DNA from: Endothia cerciana | Lineage: Eukaryota; Ascomycota; Sordariomycetes; Diaporthales; Cryphonectriaceae | Assembly: GCA_026119935.1 (NCBI GenBank) | Contig: JALRMH010000080.1 | Span: 1-64,000, forward strand | Length of the DNA: 64,000 nt | Direction: 5' to 3' | Part shown: positions 21,252 through 30,954 of the stretch, piece after piece | Layout: every line of letters begins with the position of its first letter | Numbering within the stretch: position 1 is the stretch's first letter | The notes under the pieces: model-generated | What the model was told of the DNA's origin: nothing | Databases searched by the model: none | What the model saw: only the letters and a program-made list of their open reading frames with translations | Position numbers and translations under genes: made by a program

Positions 21252-22975
21252 ATGAGGTCATTTGCGACGGGGACGGCCCTTCGCGGGCTCAAGGCGCCTC
21301 CGAGGTGTGCACACCGGCCGTACATGGGCATTGCCTCGCATTGCAGAGGCCTGTCGATGACGGCTGCGAGGAGGACTGATGAGCGGAAATGGTCCACGCC
21401 CCTCGCGAAACGACTTGCCCAGGCTATACAGGTATATGGAAAGAAACCCCCCCCCCCCCCCAAAAAGAAACCCCCAACCAAAGACCAGGGGACTGATTTC
21501 GGAGCCAGGTGACTGGGCCTGTGCCTCTGGCGAGTTACATGCGCATGTGTCTTACTGGTGATATTGGTGGCTACTACACCGGAGCCATTGAGCAGGGCAG
21601 AGATCAGTTCGGACTCAAGGGAGACTTTGTCACATCGCCAGAGATCTCTCAGATATTCGGGGAGCTCATCGGTATCTGGTTCGTGGCGGAGTGGATGAAC
21701 CAGGGCCGGCCCAAGACAGGAGTTGAACTCATAGAGGTCGGTCCCGGAAGAGGAACACTCATGGACGACATGCTCCGGGTGAGGCTTGCTATTGTCAACT
21801 AGTCCCTTCGATTCATAAACTAATGCCCCATCAGACAATATCGAATTTCAGAGACATGGCAAACGCCATCGATGCCATCTACATGGTCGAGGCCAGTTCC
21901 GAGCTTAGGGTCGCTCAGAAGAACCTCCTCTGTGGCGAAGACGCGCACATGGGCGAGTCCAAGGTTGGCTGGCATAGCGTTTCAAAGTATGGGAGTTTTC
22001 CTATCGTATGGACTCAGACCACAAGGTCCATCCCTCAAGGTACGGCAGCCTTCTCGCTTGTTTCCGCTGGTGGGCTTGGACTGATAAGCAGCAGGCCATG
22101 ACAAGATGCCCTTCATAGTGGCGCACGAGTTCTTCGATGCCCTACCAATCCACGCCTTCCAAATCGTGAACGCCCCTCCGCCTCAGAATTCCGATACCTC
22201 GGCCTCAGCCTCTACGCCACAAGCATCACAAGACGCAGGCAAGCCAACCCTGCAATGGCGCGAAATGGTCGTCTCACCTACACCTCGAGGCTCGACCCAC
22301 GCCAGCCTAGGCACACCCAAGTCGCAATCCCACGACACGCCCGTCCCGGACTTCCAGCTGACCCTCTCGCCCACCCCAACCCGTCACTCCCTCTACCTCC
22401 CGGAGTCTTCCCCACGCTACCGCGCCCTCAAGTCCCTGCCCAACGCGCTCATCGAGATCTGCCCCGACCTGTCCCTCTATGCGACCGACTTCGCAGCACG
22501 CATAGGCGGGTCCGCGCGGCATCCGAAGCAGAAACCCTCCGGCGCCGCCCTCATCCTCGACTACGGTCCCGGCGACGGGACCGTGCCCATCAACTCCCTG
22601 CGGGGCATCAGTCGGCACCGGCGGGTGAGCCCGTTCGCGGAGCCGGGACTGACGGACCTGAGTGCCGACGTGGACTTTGCCGCCATCGCTGAGGCGGCGT
22701 TGCAGGCAAGCGAGGGGGTGGAGGTCCATGGGCCGGTGGAGCAGGGGATGTTTCTCGAGGGGATGGGGATCAGAGAGAGGGCGGAGATGCTGCTGAAGGG
22801 GTTGAGACAGAAGGGAGGGGCCGAGGCCAAGGCGAGAGATGTGGAGAGGGCGTGGAAGAGGCTGGTGGATAGAGGCCCGGGAGGCATGGGCAAGGTGTAC
22901 AAAGCGCTGGCGATTCTGCCCGAGAATGATGGACAGAGGAGACCCGTTGGTTTCGGGGGTGATGTTGGGGCTTGA
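21252..22975 (+). CDS. NDUFAF7/MidA-like complex I assembly methyltransferase
   Basis: Mitochondrial protein arginine methyltransferase that modifies the 49-kDa (NDUFS2) subunit and is needed for complex I assembly. Four exons: 21252-21431, 21509-21778, 21835-22039 and 22095-22975, 511 residues. The N-terminus (MRSFATGTALRGLKAPPR) is an Arg-rich mitochondrial presequence. Family signatures are TGPVPLASYMRMCL, GGYYT, KGDFVTSPEISQIFGELIGIW, the SAM-binding strand ELIEVGPGRGTLMDDMLR, IVAHEFFDALPIHAFQ, LILDYGPGDG and the C-terminal VHGPVEQGMFLEGMGI. The first intron contains a C15 homopolymer with A and C runs. Neighbour: divergent to the CDK11-like kinase. Function is by orthology; the motifs look intact. 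Confidence 0.92.
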
Positions 22976-23718
22976 AGGCTTCTGAGTATGGAAGCATACG
23001 ATGACTGCAGATATCAGCCATCCTGCTATGCAATCCAAGCCATGGCTATGTTCTTTGGTACATCCATATGGATGCAGAAATAGCGGAGAAGGAATGGGGA
23101 AAAGAGATTATACGGATTTAGGATCGAGCGGCGGAAGAATAGCAAAGACAGCACAGTTCCTGAATCCAGAGCCGGGTCAGGCTGTCCGGCATTCTCTCAA
23201 TACTCGTGAAGAAGACCTTTCAAATCTTTGAAAATGCCCGTGAAACTTGTGCTGAGTTGAGATTTCTTATTGACCTTGACCTCCCGCCTCTACGAGAATG
23301 CCCGAGCAAATCTTAGCATATATCTCGGAGAAGTCATACAGGCATCCTTGGACTGTGTGTACAGCTCCAAGCGACGAGAAGGAATGGAGTTGTGATGGGT
23401 GACGGACCAGTAACGGCGGGTCTGTGGTTCAACTTCTTTTATCCCAAGGTCATTTGGCATCGAAAGGTGACGAACGTGGCAGAAAGCCGAGAAGTTGCAT
23501 TCGCGTCTTGAGACTTCAACGGAAACCTCGTTGGAAGAAACCATGTCCGATTCTGAAGACCCGGTACCCGGTGCACCATAGCCGTGGCTGATGCAATCCC
23601 ACGTGTTCCATAACGCCACCCTCTCTATAGAAGTACAAAACACTAAGGCTTTCGGTCACAATATCCCCGTTGATGATATCGCGATGAGATAAAATTCACA
23701 ATTTTTTTTTTGTGCGCC
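22976..23718. other. Convergent 3' region NDUFAF7-like / PTM1-like
   Basis: Both flanking genes end here. Short open frames at about 23001-23231 and 23290-23643 show no motif. A T9 run lies next to the PTM1-like stop. No RNA gene seen. Confidence 0.5.
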
Positions 23719-25629
23719 TCACTTGCCTTGGCCCTTCACCAATCCAGCATCCTCGTCAGATCCTTCCTCATCATCAGAAAACTTGTCATCGTCGCCGATG
23801 GCGAAGATAGTCTCGCCATCCAAGGAGGCTCTAGGTCGTTGGCTGCTACCGTTCGCTCCTGAAGGTGCCTGGTAGCCTTCCACACCAGGGGTTTGACCTT
23901 CCCGGGTCGTGTTGATCGAGGGTTTCGTGCCCACATTCGCCTCCTCGTCGTCCGAGTCATCGGGCGCACCAATGTCCATGTTGTTGATTTCGAAGGTACC
24001 ATCGTCATCCTGGGCAAGCTCGTCTGACATGGCGAAGCGTCTGTTGTTCGCGGTCGGCCGCCAGACGTACGCGATCCATGCCACGTCGGCGAAATAGACC
24101 AAGTTAAGCCAGCCGTCGAGGATGAACCAGCGTGACTTCCAGTGGAAGGGCACATAGTCTGGGTCACTGGCCGAGGCGAAAGAGAAGCTGTTGAAAAAGA
24201 AAAAGGCGAAGATGACGAGAATGCTGATGAGAATGGCCCACCACAGCTTCTTGTACATGCTCTCCTTGGCGTGCTGCTTCCGCTCCCGTAGGTCCTTCAG
24301 GGTGAGGTTGAGCGAGTTGAGCGTCCAGACGTAGAAGGCTGTCAGGGTAGCTGCCAACGGTAGGATGATGAGCAGCACGAAAGGCCCTGCGAGGTGTCAG
24401 TGCGGTTCCACGCCAGGGATGCTGCTGACTGGTGTCTTACCTGCGCTATCCGGAGTGATGACAAGACTGGTGATAGCATAAACTAGACCAAAGATGAAGT
24501 GTGCTATCGCCAACCACCGCACCCAGATCATGGTTCGGCCGAGCGTGGGCTTGACAACACCGTACCCCATGCACACGATGAGCAGCAGGAAGAACGAGAA
24601 CGAGTTTCTAGCCGCATTTAAAACACCCACTATGACCAGCAAGACCCTGGATCCCACGTTTGAGCCGTTGCGGTTCATGTAGTCTAGAATTTCGCATCAG
24701 CACGAAGTCCATGACAGCAGTTGTGGAGAGTCATACCATAGAACCCCCAAGTCATCAGCATTTCGACGACCAAGAAGATCAGAATGGCCGTTATGTAGTT
24801 CTGAACCGGCACTACAGGCACAGTTAGCCACCATGTCATCTGCCCAGCTTGTAGAAGAGGATCGTACAGATGTCGGAGTGATGCTGGTAGTAGAGGAATC
24901 CCCAGTAGGCCACCACAAAGAAGTAGAGCAGTGTGATGCCTCCATAGAAGGGCAGCTTGGGGATCTGTGTCGCGGGAAGCTCGCCATAAGCATTCCTGAA
25001 CTCGACAACGGCCTCGTATTCGCTCGCAGTGAACTTGTCCGTGATGACACAGTAGTAGCCCGTATTTTTTATATCGTATTTGATGGGCTGGGAGTCCTTC
25101 AGGTGGATCGCTTCGGTGAAGATTAGGTTCTTAGATTTTTCGGTCGCATTCGGTGACAGGATGAACTCTCCAATGTCTTGCTCCTCGCAAAAGCCGGCCT
25201 CAACGTATTGGTTCTCGCAGATACCAGCTTTCTGTAGGCACGGTCAGACAGGAACATGCAGCTTCCCAACATCCGGGCACATCCGTACCTGAGTTGCGTC
25301 CGCGGTCGGGTATACGCCGATCAGGTCCTCGTCCTTCCACTCGAAGATGACAAGGCTGACGACCGGATCTTGGTCTCCCTGATACGGTAGGAAATTGAGG
25401 AGAATGAAGGGGTCAACTGGACCGCCCCAGGCTTGTTGTGAGTACATGCCAGCGCATCTCTGTCCGTTCTCGTCGACCTGGTCCTGGAAAGGAAGAGTGA
25501 AGGTCAGCAACAGGAGAGTAGCAGCCCGGGGGCGAGTGCAAGACCAACCATCTTGACCTCCATGGCCTGCACCTGCACCGTCCATATGGACAGGGCTAGC
25601 AAGGCTAGCAGCAAAGACCAACCCCCCAT
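23719..25629 (-). CDS. PTM1-like lung seven-transmembrane (LUSTR) protein
   Basis: Seven-transmembrane protein of the Golgi/endosome-associated LUSTR family (yeast Ptm1, Yhl017w). Six exons on the minus strand: 25629-25549, 25483-25289, 25231-24868, 24811-24737, 24683-24441 and 24386-23719, total 541 residues; all phases close. A signal peptide MGGWSLLLASLALSIWTVQVQA precedes a luminal domain (GQRCAGMYSQQAWGGPVDPF, ICENQYVEAGFCEEQDIGEF, YYCVITDKF). The membrane part includes LPFYGGITLLYFFVVAYWGFL, MTWGFYDYMNRNG, NSFSFFLLLIVCMGYGVVKP and PFVLLIILPLAATLTAFYVW. The cytoplasmic tail is acidic (DDSDDEE, SDDEEGSDED). Function in membrane traffic is inferred from the family. Confidence 0.92.
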
Positions 25630-26218
25630 GTCTAAATATTCCTCTCTGTCGTCTGTTCTGCAAAGGTCAAGTTCTGTATCGGTCTTCTCGAGGATAGTTT
25701 ATGCAGGTGCGCCAGGTTTTGTCGGTATGGACTGTCCTGAGACAGCAAGTCGACGCCAAAGAGGGTCAGGAAAACCGCGTGCGACGGTTGGCTCGGATTC
25801 CTTTCAAGTCTCTTGGACAATCAGCTGTTGGCTAGAGACGACGATAACATCGTTAAGGAAAGTGTGAATGGAACGTGAATGTAAGAATGACAGTGGCTCC
25901 TTCCCTGACTCCGGACAGCTTGCAGGGGCAGAGGTGATTATTACGCGGTACGCAAGCCTAATGCCACATGGGGCACTGCCATACTATGGTAGCATTACTA
26001 TGGAGCACCTGCAGGGGTCTCACAGGCTGCATACGCTAAATCGGGGTCGATATTTTGGTTTTGGGGGCAACTGGGGGGGGGGTGCGTCTCACTGCCGCCA
26101 GTTCGTCATCGCCAATCCGCTGTCCCGAAACATTTGGCGTCGATTTGTTTTGTTTTGTTTTCTTCCCCTCCGTCCCCTCAACCTTGGAAGTGCCGCTCGT
26201 CCTCAACGCAACGCGAGA
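25630..26218. other. Divergent promoter PTM1-like / U-box cyclophilin
   Basis: Shared promoter between two divergent genes, with a G9 tract near 26073 and a TTTTG repeat near 26144-26160 just before the cyclophilin start. No separate gene seen. Confidence 0.5.
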
Positions 26219-28077
26219 ATGGGCAAGGGCACGGACAAACTCTACATCACCCACTCGGAGTGGAGTTCCTCAGATGCCTTCTCAGCCAGCGTCGGCGCCG
26301 GGGCTGGATCACGAGCGCAGCGCGCCGCCGGCGCAAACTTCAGGCGCCTCCCCTTCAACTTCTGCGCCGCGAGCTTGCAACCATTCAAGAACCCCGTGTG
26401 CACTCCAGAGGGGACAATCTTCGACGTCGAGATCATAAGCGCATGGCTCGAGAAGCACGACACAAATCCTGTGAACGGCGAACGTCTGGATGCCAAGGAC
26501 CTGATCAAGCTGAACTTTGCGCGGAACGCAGATTCCGAAACAGATCCTAATGCCGGGCCCACGGATGGCAAGGGGGATTTGAGTGAGTAACCCCCGAGAT
26601 ACTTCACGAGACAGATTGTCAAGGCGACTACCCCGCAGCATCATGGCGGATGGAAGAGATCCGAGAGCGGAGGCTTGGCCAGAACCTCGTGGCTAACATC
26701 CAGTCTGCAGTCGATCCCGTTACCTTCAAGGTTTTCACCGACAACACGCACATCGTAGCGATTCGCCATGGCACTTACGCAAATGTCTTTGCGTGGGAGA
26801 CCATCGAGCAGATGAACATCAAGCAGAAGAACTGGCATGACCTTGTGGACGACAAGGAGTTCGGCAGGAAAGACATCATCACATTGCAGGATCCTCAGAA
26901 CGCTGCGTCCAGGAATTTGAGCGAGTTCCAATATCTGAAGGACGGCGGTGACGCTCTCTTGACTCCCGAACAGGTGGAGGAGAGGAAGACCGGCAGCGTC
27001 AACGTCGATGCCTTGGGGCGAATCGGTGACAAGGTTCTCCGGGCGAAGGAGGCGGTCGAAAAGGCAAGGCGAGAGAGGGAGGCCACTGGCGATGTCAACC
27101 GGTCGTCCAAGGTGTTGCAGAAATCGTCTGCCGCCAACGGTTTTAGAAAGCCAGCGATTCAGGAGAAGAAGCTGGCTCACAATGCTGCGACATACACAAC
27201 GGGAAGGGCTGCCGCAAGCTTCACAAGCACCGGTCTCACGCCAGAGACAAGCGGGGAGCGAGCTACTTTGACCCAGGACGAATGGATGCTTAAGCCGAAG
27301 AGGGTCAAGATCAAGGGGTATGCGAGAGTCGAAACCAGCTTGGGCGACGTGACTATCGAGTTACAGACGGAGACTGCCCCAAAAGCCGTATGGAACTTTG
27401 TAAAATTGAGCCAGAAGGGTTACTACCGCGGTACTATCTTCCACAGAAACATCAAGAACTTCATGATCCAGGGCGGCGACCCAACGGGCAGTGGAAAGGG
27501 TGGCCAGAGTATATGGGGAAAGAACTTCCAGGACGAGTTCGACGGTCCTCTCACGCATAACGGGCGTGGAATCGTCTCAATGGCGAACAAGGGGAAGAAT
27601 ACGAATTCTTCGCAATTCTTCATTACCTACAAGCCAGCCAAGCACCTTGATCGGAAGCACACAATCTTCGGCAAGGTGGTAGATGGTTTCGATGTCCTGG
27701 ATGCGCTAGAGACCGCACCAGTCGACGAGGTCAACCGTCCGTTGAAAGATATCGTCATCAAAGACATCGTCATCTTCCTCGACCCGTTCGAGGAGTTTCT
27801 TAAGGAAAAGGACCAACAAGAGAGGGCAGAAGCTCAAAAGGCCGAGATACAACGGCAAGGTGGAACGGATGACGACAAGACGACGTGGACAGGAAAGCGC
27901 ATCAGAGGAGACGGCACAATCGAGCAATCTGGCAATGGGATTGGCAAGTACTTGAAGAATGCACTTGCCACTGACTCCGGAGCTGCGGCCGTCAACGAGG
28001 AACCGTTGGTCGAAGACTGGGAGCCGTCAGGGAAGAAGGCCAAGACGGGAGGCTTTGGGAACTTTGACAATTGGTGA
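26219..28077 (+). CDS. cyp8: U-box cyclophilin, PPIase-like 2 (Ppil2/Cyp60 family)
   Basis: Nuclear peptidyl-prolyl isomerase fused to a U-box, a spliceosome-associated ubiquitin ligase-type protein. Two exons, 26219-26582 and 26711-28077, 576 residues. The N-terminus MGKGTDKLYITHSEW is family-typical; the U-box follows as RLPFNFCAASLQPFKNPVCTP and NPVNGERLDAKDLIKLNFARN. The middle region has VDPVTFKVFTDNTHIVAIRHGTYANVF and RKDIITLQDPQN (as IDPVTFKVF here), and the cyclophilin domain has TFHRN-like IFHRNIKNFMIQGGDPTG, SMANKGKNTNSSQFFITY and KHTIFGKVVDG. The N-terminal region between SEW and the U-box has an Ala/Gly-rich insert. The intron contains a CTAAC branch site. Ubiquitin-ligase activity is inferred from the U-box. 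Confidence 0.93.
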
Positions 28078-28766
28078 ATGAGGTATATACGCAATGGATT
28101 CTACATTCTTTCGTTGGAGTGCTAACCCATTTCAGGTCAGAGTTTGTGTTCCCATGTTTTTTTTTACTAGGCACGAGCCATCCGCCGTGGGTTAAGCTCA
28201 GCAGGAGTTGCTACGCTAAAGCTATTCCGCGTGGACTGTCATTGGGATAACCTCTGGATGGCTGGCCTCCAATGGGATACTTCCTATAGTACGGCTGTCT
28301 ATTGAAGCCCTCATCCTGAGTCATTGGCCCCTGGTCCGGCATGGGTGTGACATCCAGGTTCCCGGAACGAGGACCGGCGCACTCACGAGAAGTCGCCATG
28401 GTGAACTGGTAGGATCCCGACTGCAAGACGCAAGTCTTTCACCGACCTCAAGATTCGAAAGTTTCGGGAGAACCTTGGCCATTACTGTTGAACCTCTGTC
28501 GGCTGGAGGGTTTTCACCTCAGATTATTTCAGTCACCGAAGGATTTCCGAATTTTGGTATGCCGCTGCTCATTGCGCGAACCTGGGCACCTCTTATCTGG
28601 CCATCACCATAGTCCTAGAGCACTCAGCCGGTTGTGCCTTTGGATAACAACGCTATTGGTATTGATGCCGGGCCTCCGTTGATTCGAGGCATCGTACTTG
28701 CTCCTTCAGCCCTGCTGGGTTCATTGATCCTCGAGGCCTACAGCTGCCTCACGATAGGTCCCCCGA
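28078..28766. other. Convergent 3' region cyclophilin / Zn2Cys6 factor
   Basis: Tail-to-tail interval of about 690 nt. It contains a possible short minus-strand ORF (28211-28399, listed separately). Otherwise no gene, RNA or repeat is seen. Confidence 0.5.
28211..28399 (-). CDS. Possible short ORF, 62 aa, unrecognised
   Basis: An ATG in good context (CACCATGG) opens 62 codons rich in Gly, Pro, Arg and Asp, beginning MATSRECAGPRSGNLDV and ending NDSPRGIALA. I recognise no family. The composition (PMPDQGPMTQDEGF, PYYRKYPIGGQPSRGYP) is more protein-like than most spurious frames here, but it lies between two convergent genes and has no other support. It could be a real small gene, an exon of something larger, or chance. 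Confidence 0.25.
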   Translation of the reverse strand: MATSRECAGPRSGNLDVTPMPDQGPMTQDEGFNRQPYYRKYPIGGQPSRGYPNDSPRGIALA

Positions 28767-30954
28767 CTATCTTTGGCTTGCCACAGCGTCGGCTAGTTTG
28801 CTAGCTTGCGTGACCCCAAGCTCTGCGTGAAGTGCATGAAGTCTCTCTACCACAAAGGTCTTCATCGACGCAGAAGAGGCCGTAGACATTCCGACGAGAT
28901 ATAAAGGCCAGACGAGCCCGCTGGCCACAGAGGCTAACAGCATCAGACGCTCCTCTTGTGCTTGGGTGTCGCGTGCCTGCATCGGGTTCGACAGTGAAGG
29001 ACTGCGGCAGCCGATATCTTCGTCCTCCGAGCTATCGCGCTCGCTCTCTCCAAGTGTAGCTTCCCATTCGCTCTCAGGTATTTGAGTCAAGATGTCCTCA
29101 GTACTTGGCATTGGTGCAAGTGTGTCGCGGCTTGTATCTGACGGGGTGACGAGTCCGAAATGTTGAGGAACGCTGGCAAGAATAGCAAGTGCTATCATTT
29201 CCAGCTTGAATTTTGCCTTGTGCGACTCGATCTGGTATTGTGCTGGCACCTCTTCAACAGGCACATGCAGGAAGCGCATGTGAAGTTCCTCGAGCATCGT
29301 CTCGAGGATAAGCATGCGACAGGCCCTGGCACCATTCCATATCGTTGCGATCGAGAGGTCGGGATAGACATGGCAGACGTTGTTGAAGAATCCGGGCCCG
29401 AGGCGCTGTGTGAGACGGAATTTGCGGTATTGCCAACTCTGTGGAAAGAGAGATATAGCCCTCTCAAAATCATCCTCTACCTGGTTGAATATGTCCAGCA
29501 TGGTGTTTATATCTGTAACAGTTCCTTGCCGTATATCATACCTCAGCTGAAGGACCTTATAGATCGGTGGACAGAGTTCGTAACCCGGTACTACGGCTGG
29601 ACCGCCCAGCATGTCAACCAATTGTGCACGCATACTGACCAAGTCTTGTGGCATGGGAAGCTCGTTCTGAATGCAGCTGATCATCTGCGGCTGGGGTCAG
29701 CCATCTCAAATCTTCTGACAAGGGGGAAATACTGGTGGTGCTTGCAATATTCGCACACTGCATCATGAACATCTTGACACCCGCCTTGCTCCGACACGAG
29801 CCCATACCGCGCAATCTCGCAAGCGCAGCCGCCCCGTTGATATGCTGCTGCCATGCACGCATACTCCGGCCCCCTGGATCCGCCATCGTTTCGAAGAGAC
29901 CGAGGACCAGGACCGCCAGCATGGTGGTATCCTCAAGGGCCTTGGTCGGGCTCCGTAGGGCGGCATTCGTTAGCCGTAGTGCCTGGCCGTATCTCTTGCG
30001 GGCTGCGATCATGGGCTTCTGGGACTGGGTCATCTGAGCGACACCCAGCAGGCCTACGGCTGTGAGACTGGCGAGGACTGGGTCGTGGGCCCTTTCGTGG
30101 GCAAAGGGGCTGGGACTCCAGACATCGAAGACGCTAGGACCTCGGATCAGTGCGTGTCCACACAAGGGAAAAAGATAAAGGGGGGGGGGGGGGCAATCTT
30201 GGGCCGTATCAGGTCAAGCGACTCACAAGTCGAACTTATTTTGAGAGGCATCCGGTGGCTGCAAGGCATCCATGTCAGCGAACGACGGCGCTCAATCCTC
30301 TGCAACACAAAGTGCTCACCACTGAGATGTACCGCGTGATAAAGAGATTCAAACCTCTGTCCTCGAAGCTTGGCGACAGGCTAGACGGAACGAGCGCCAG
30401 AACATCTTGTGGCGACGATATCCTTGGTTCTTGCTTTATGTACTCATTGTCTGCCCTCGCAAGCTTCGGCGGTGACGACCGAAACTGTATAATGTAGGTA
30501 CCAGGCGGCGGGCTGGGTGACCCCGAAGTTGAGCTCACGGTAGGCGATGCTGTGAAGGTGGAAGGCGAGGAGTTCCTGAGATGTGCACTGTGGCTCGATC
30601 CTGAAGCCGACTCGGTAGGCGACCAAGCCTGTGTCGTCGGCTTTGCTACCGACTTGTTGGGCAAGGGGGTGGAGTTGTCTGCAGGTGGGATGATCCTCCC
30701 CCCGGGTCTCTTCTTGGCCTTCTGGATAACGTGCGAACTCTCATCTCTGAACATGAGATCCACTATGTTCCTGTAGCCAGGACATTTCTGCTGGCGCTTC
30801 TCACACTGGCCACAGCCGGGCTCACGCTCGTCGCACTGCAGTCCAAATCAGTCAGCCTCTGGGGCCGAGGGAGAATGCGGAGCATAGAACTTACACGGAT
30901 CTTGCGCTCGCGACAGATTGAACATCCCTTGGACGGCTTGCCGCAATATACCAT
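28767..30954 (-). CDS. Zn2Cys6 transcription factor with fungal regulatory domain
   Basis: DNA-binding transcriptional regulator of the Gal4 type with a C-terminal DUF3468-like fungal-specific domain. Proposed exons on the minus strand: 30954-30895, 30835-30320, 30258-30227, 30133-29746 and 29684-28767, total 637 residues. The zinc cluster is complete: C11, C14, C21, C28, C31 and C38 (CX2CX6CX6CX2CX6C), split by the first intron after R20. A Ser/Pro-rich linker follows, then FEDRGLNLFITRYIS, FDVWSPSPFAHERAHDPV, LAVLVLGLFETMA and ISCIQNELPMPQDLVSMR. The fourth intron (29745-29685) only works as a GC-AG intron, since a GC donor gives the right phase and the family-like CANIMISCIQ join. The 32-nt exon 3 is tentative. 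Targets are unknown; no biosynthetic cluster is adjacent. Confidence 0.85.

Noticed and set aside
22307..23038. 243-codon minus-strand open frame
   Set aside because: Antisense shadow of the last NDUFAF7-like exon, with Pro/Leu/His-rich composition caused by the opposite strand.
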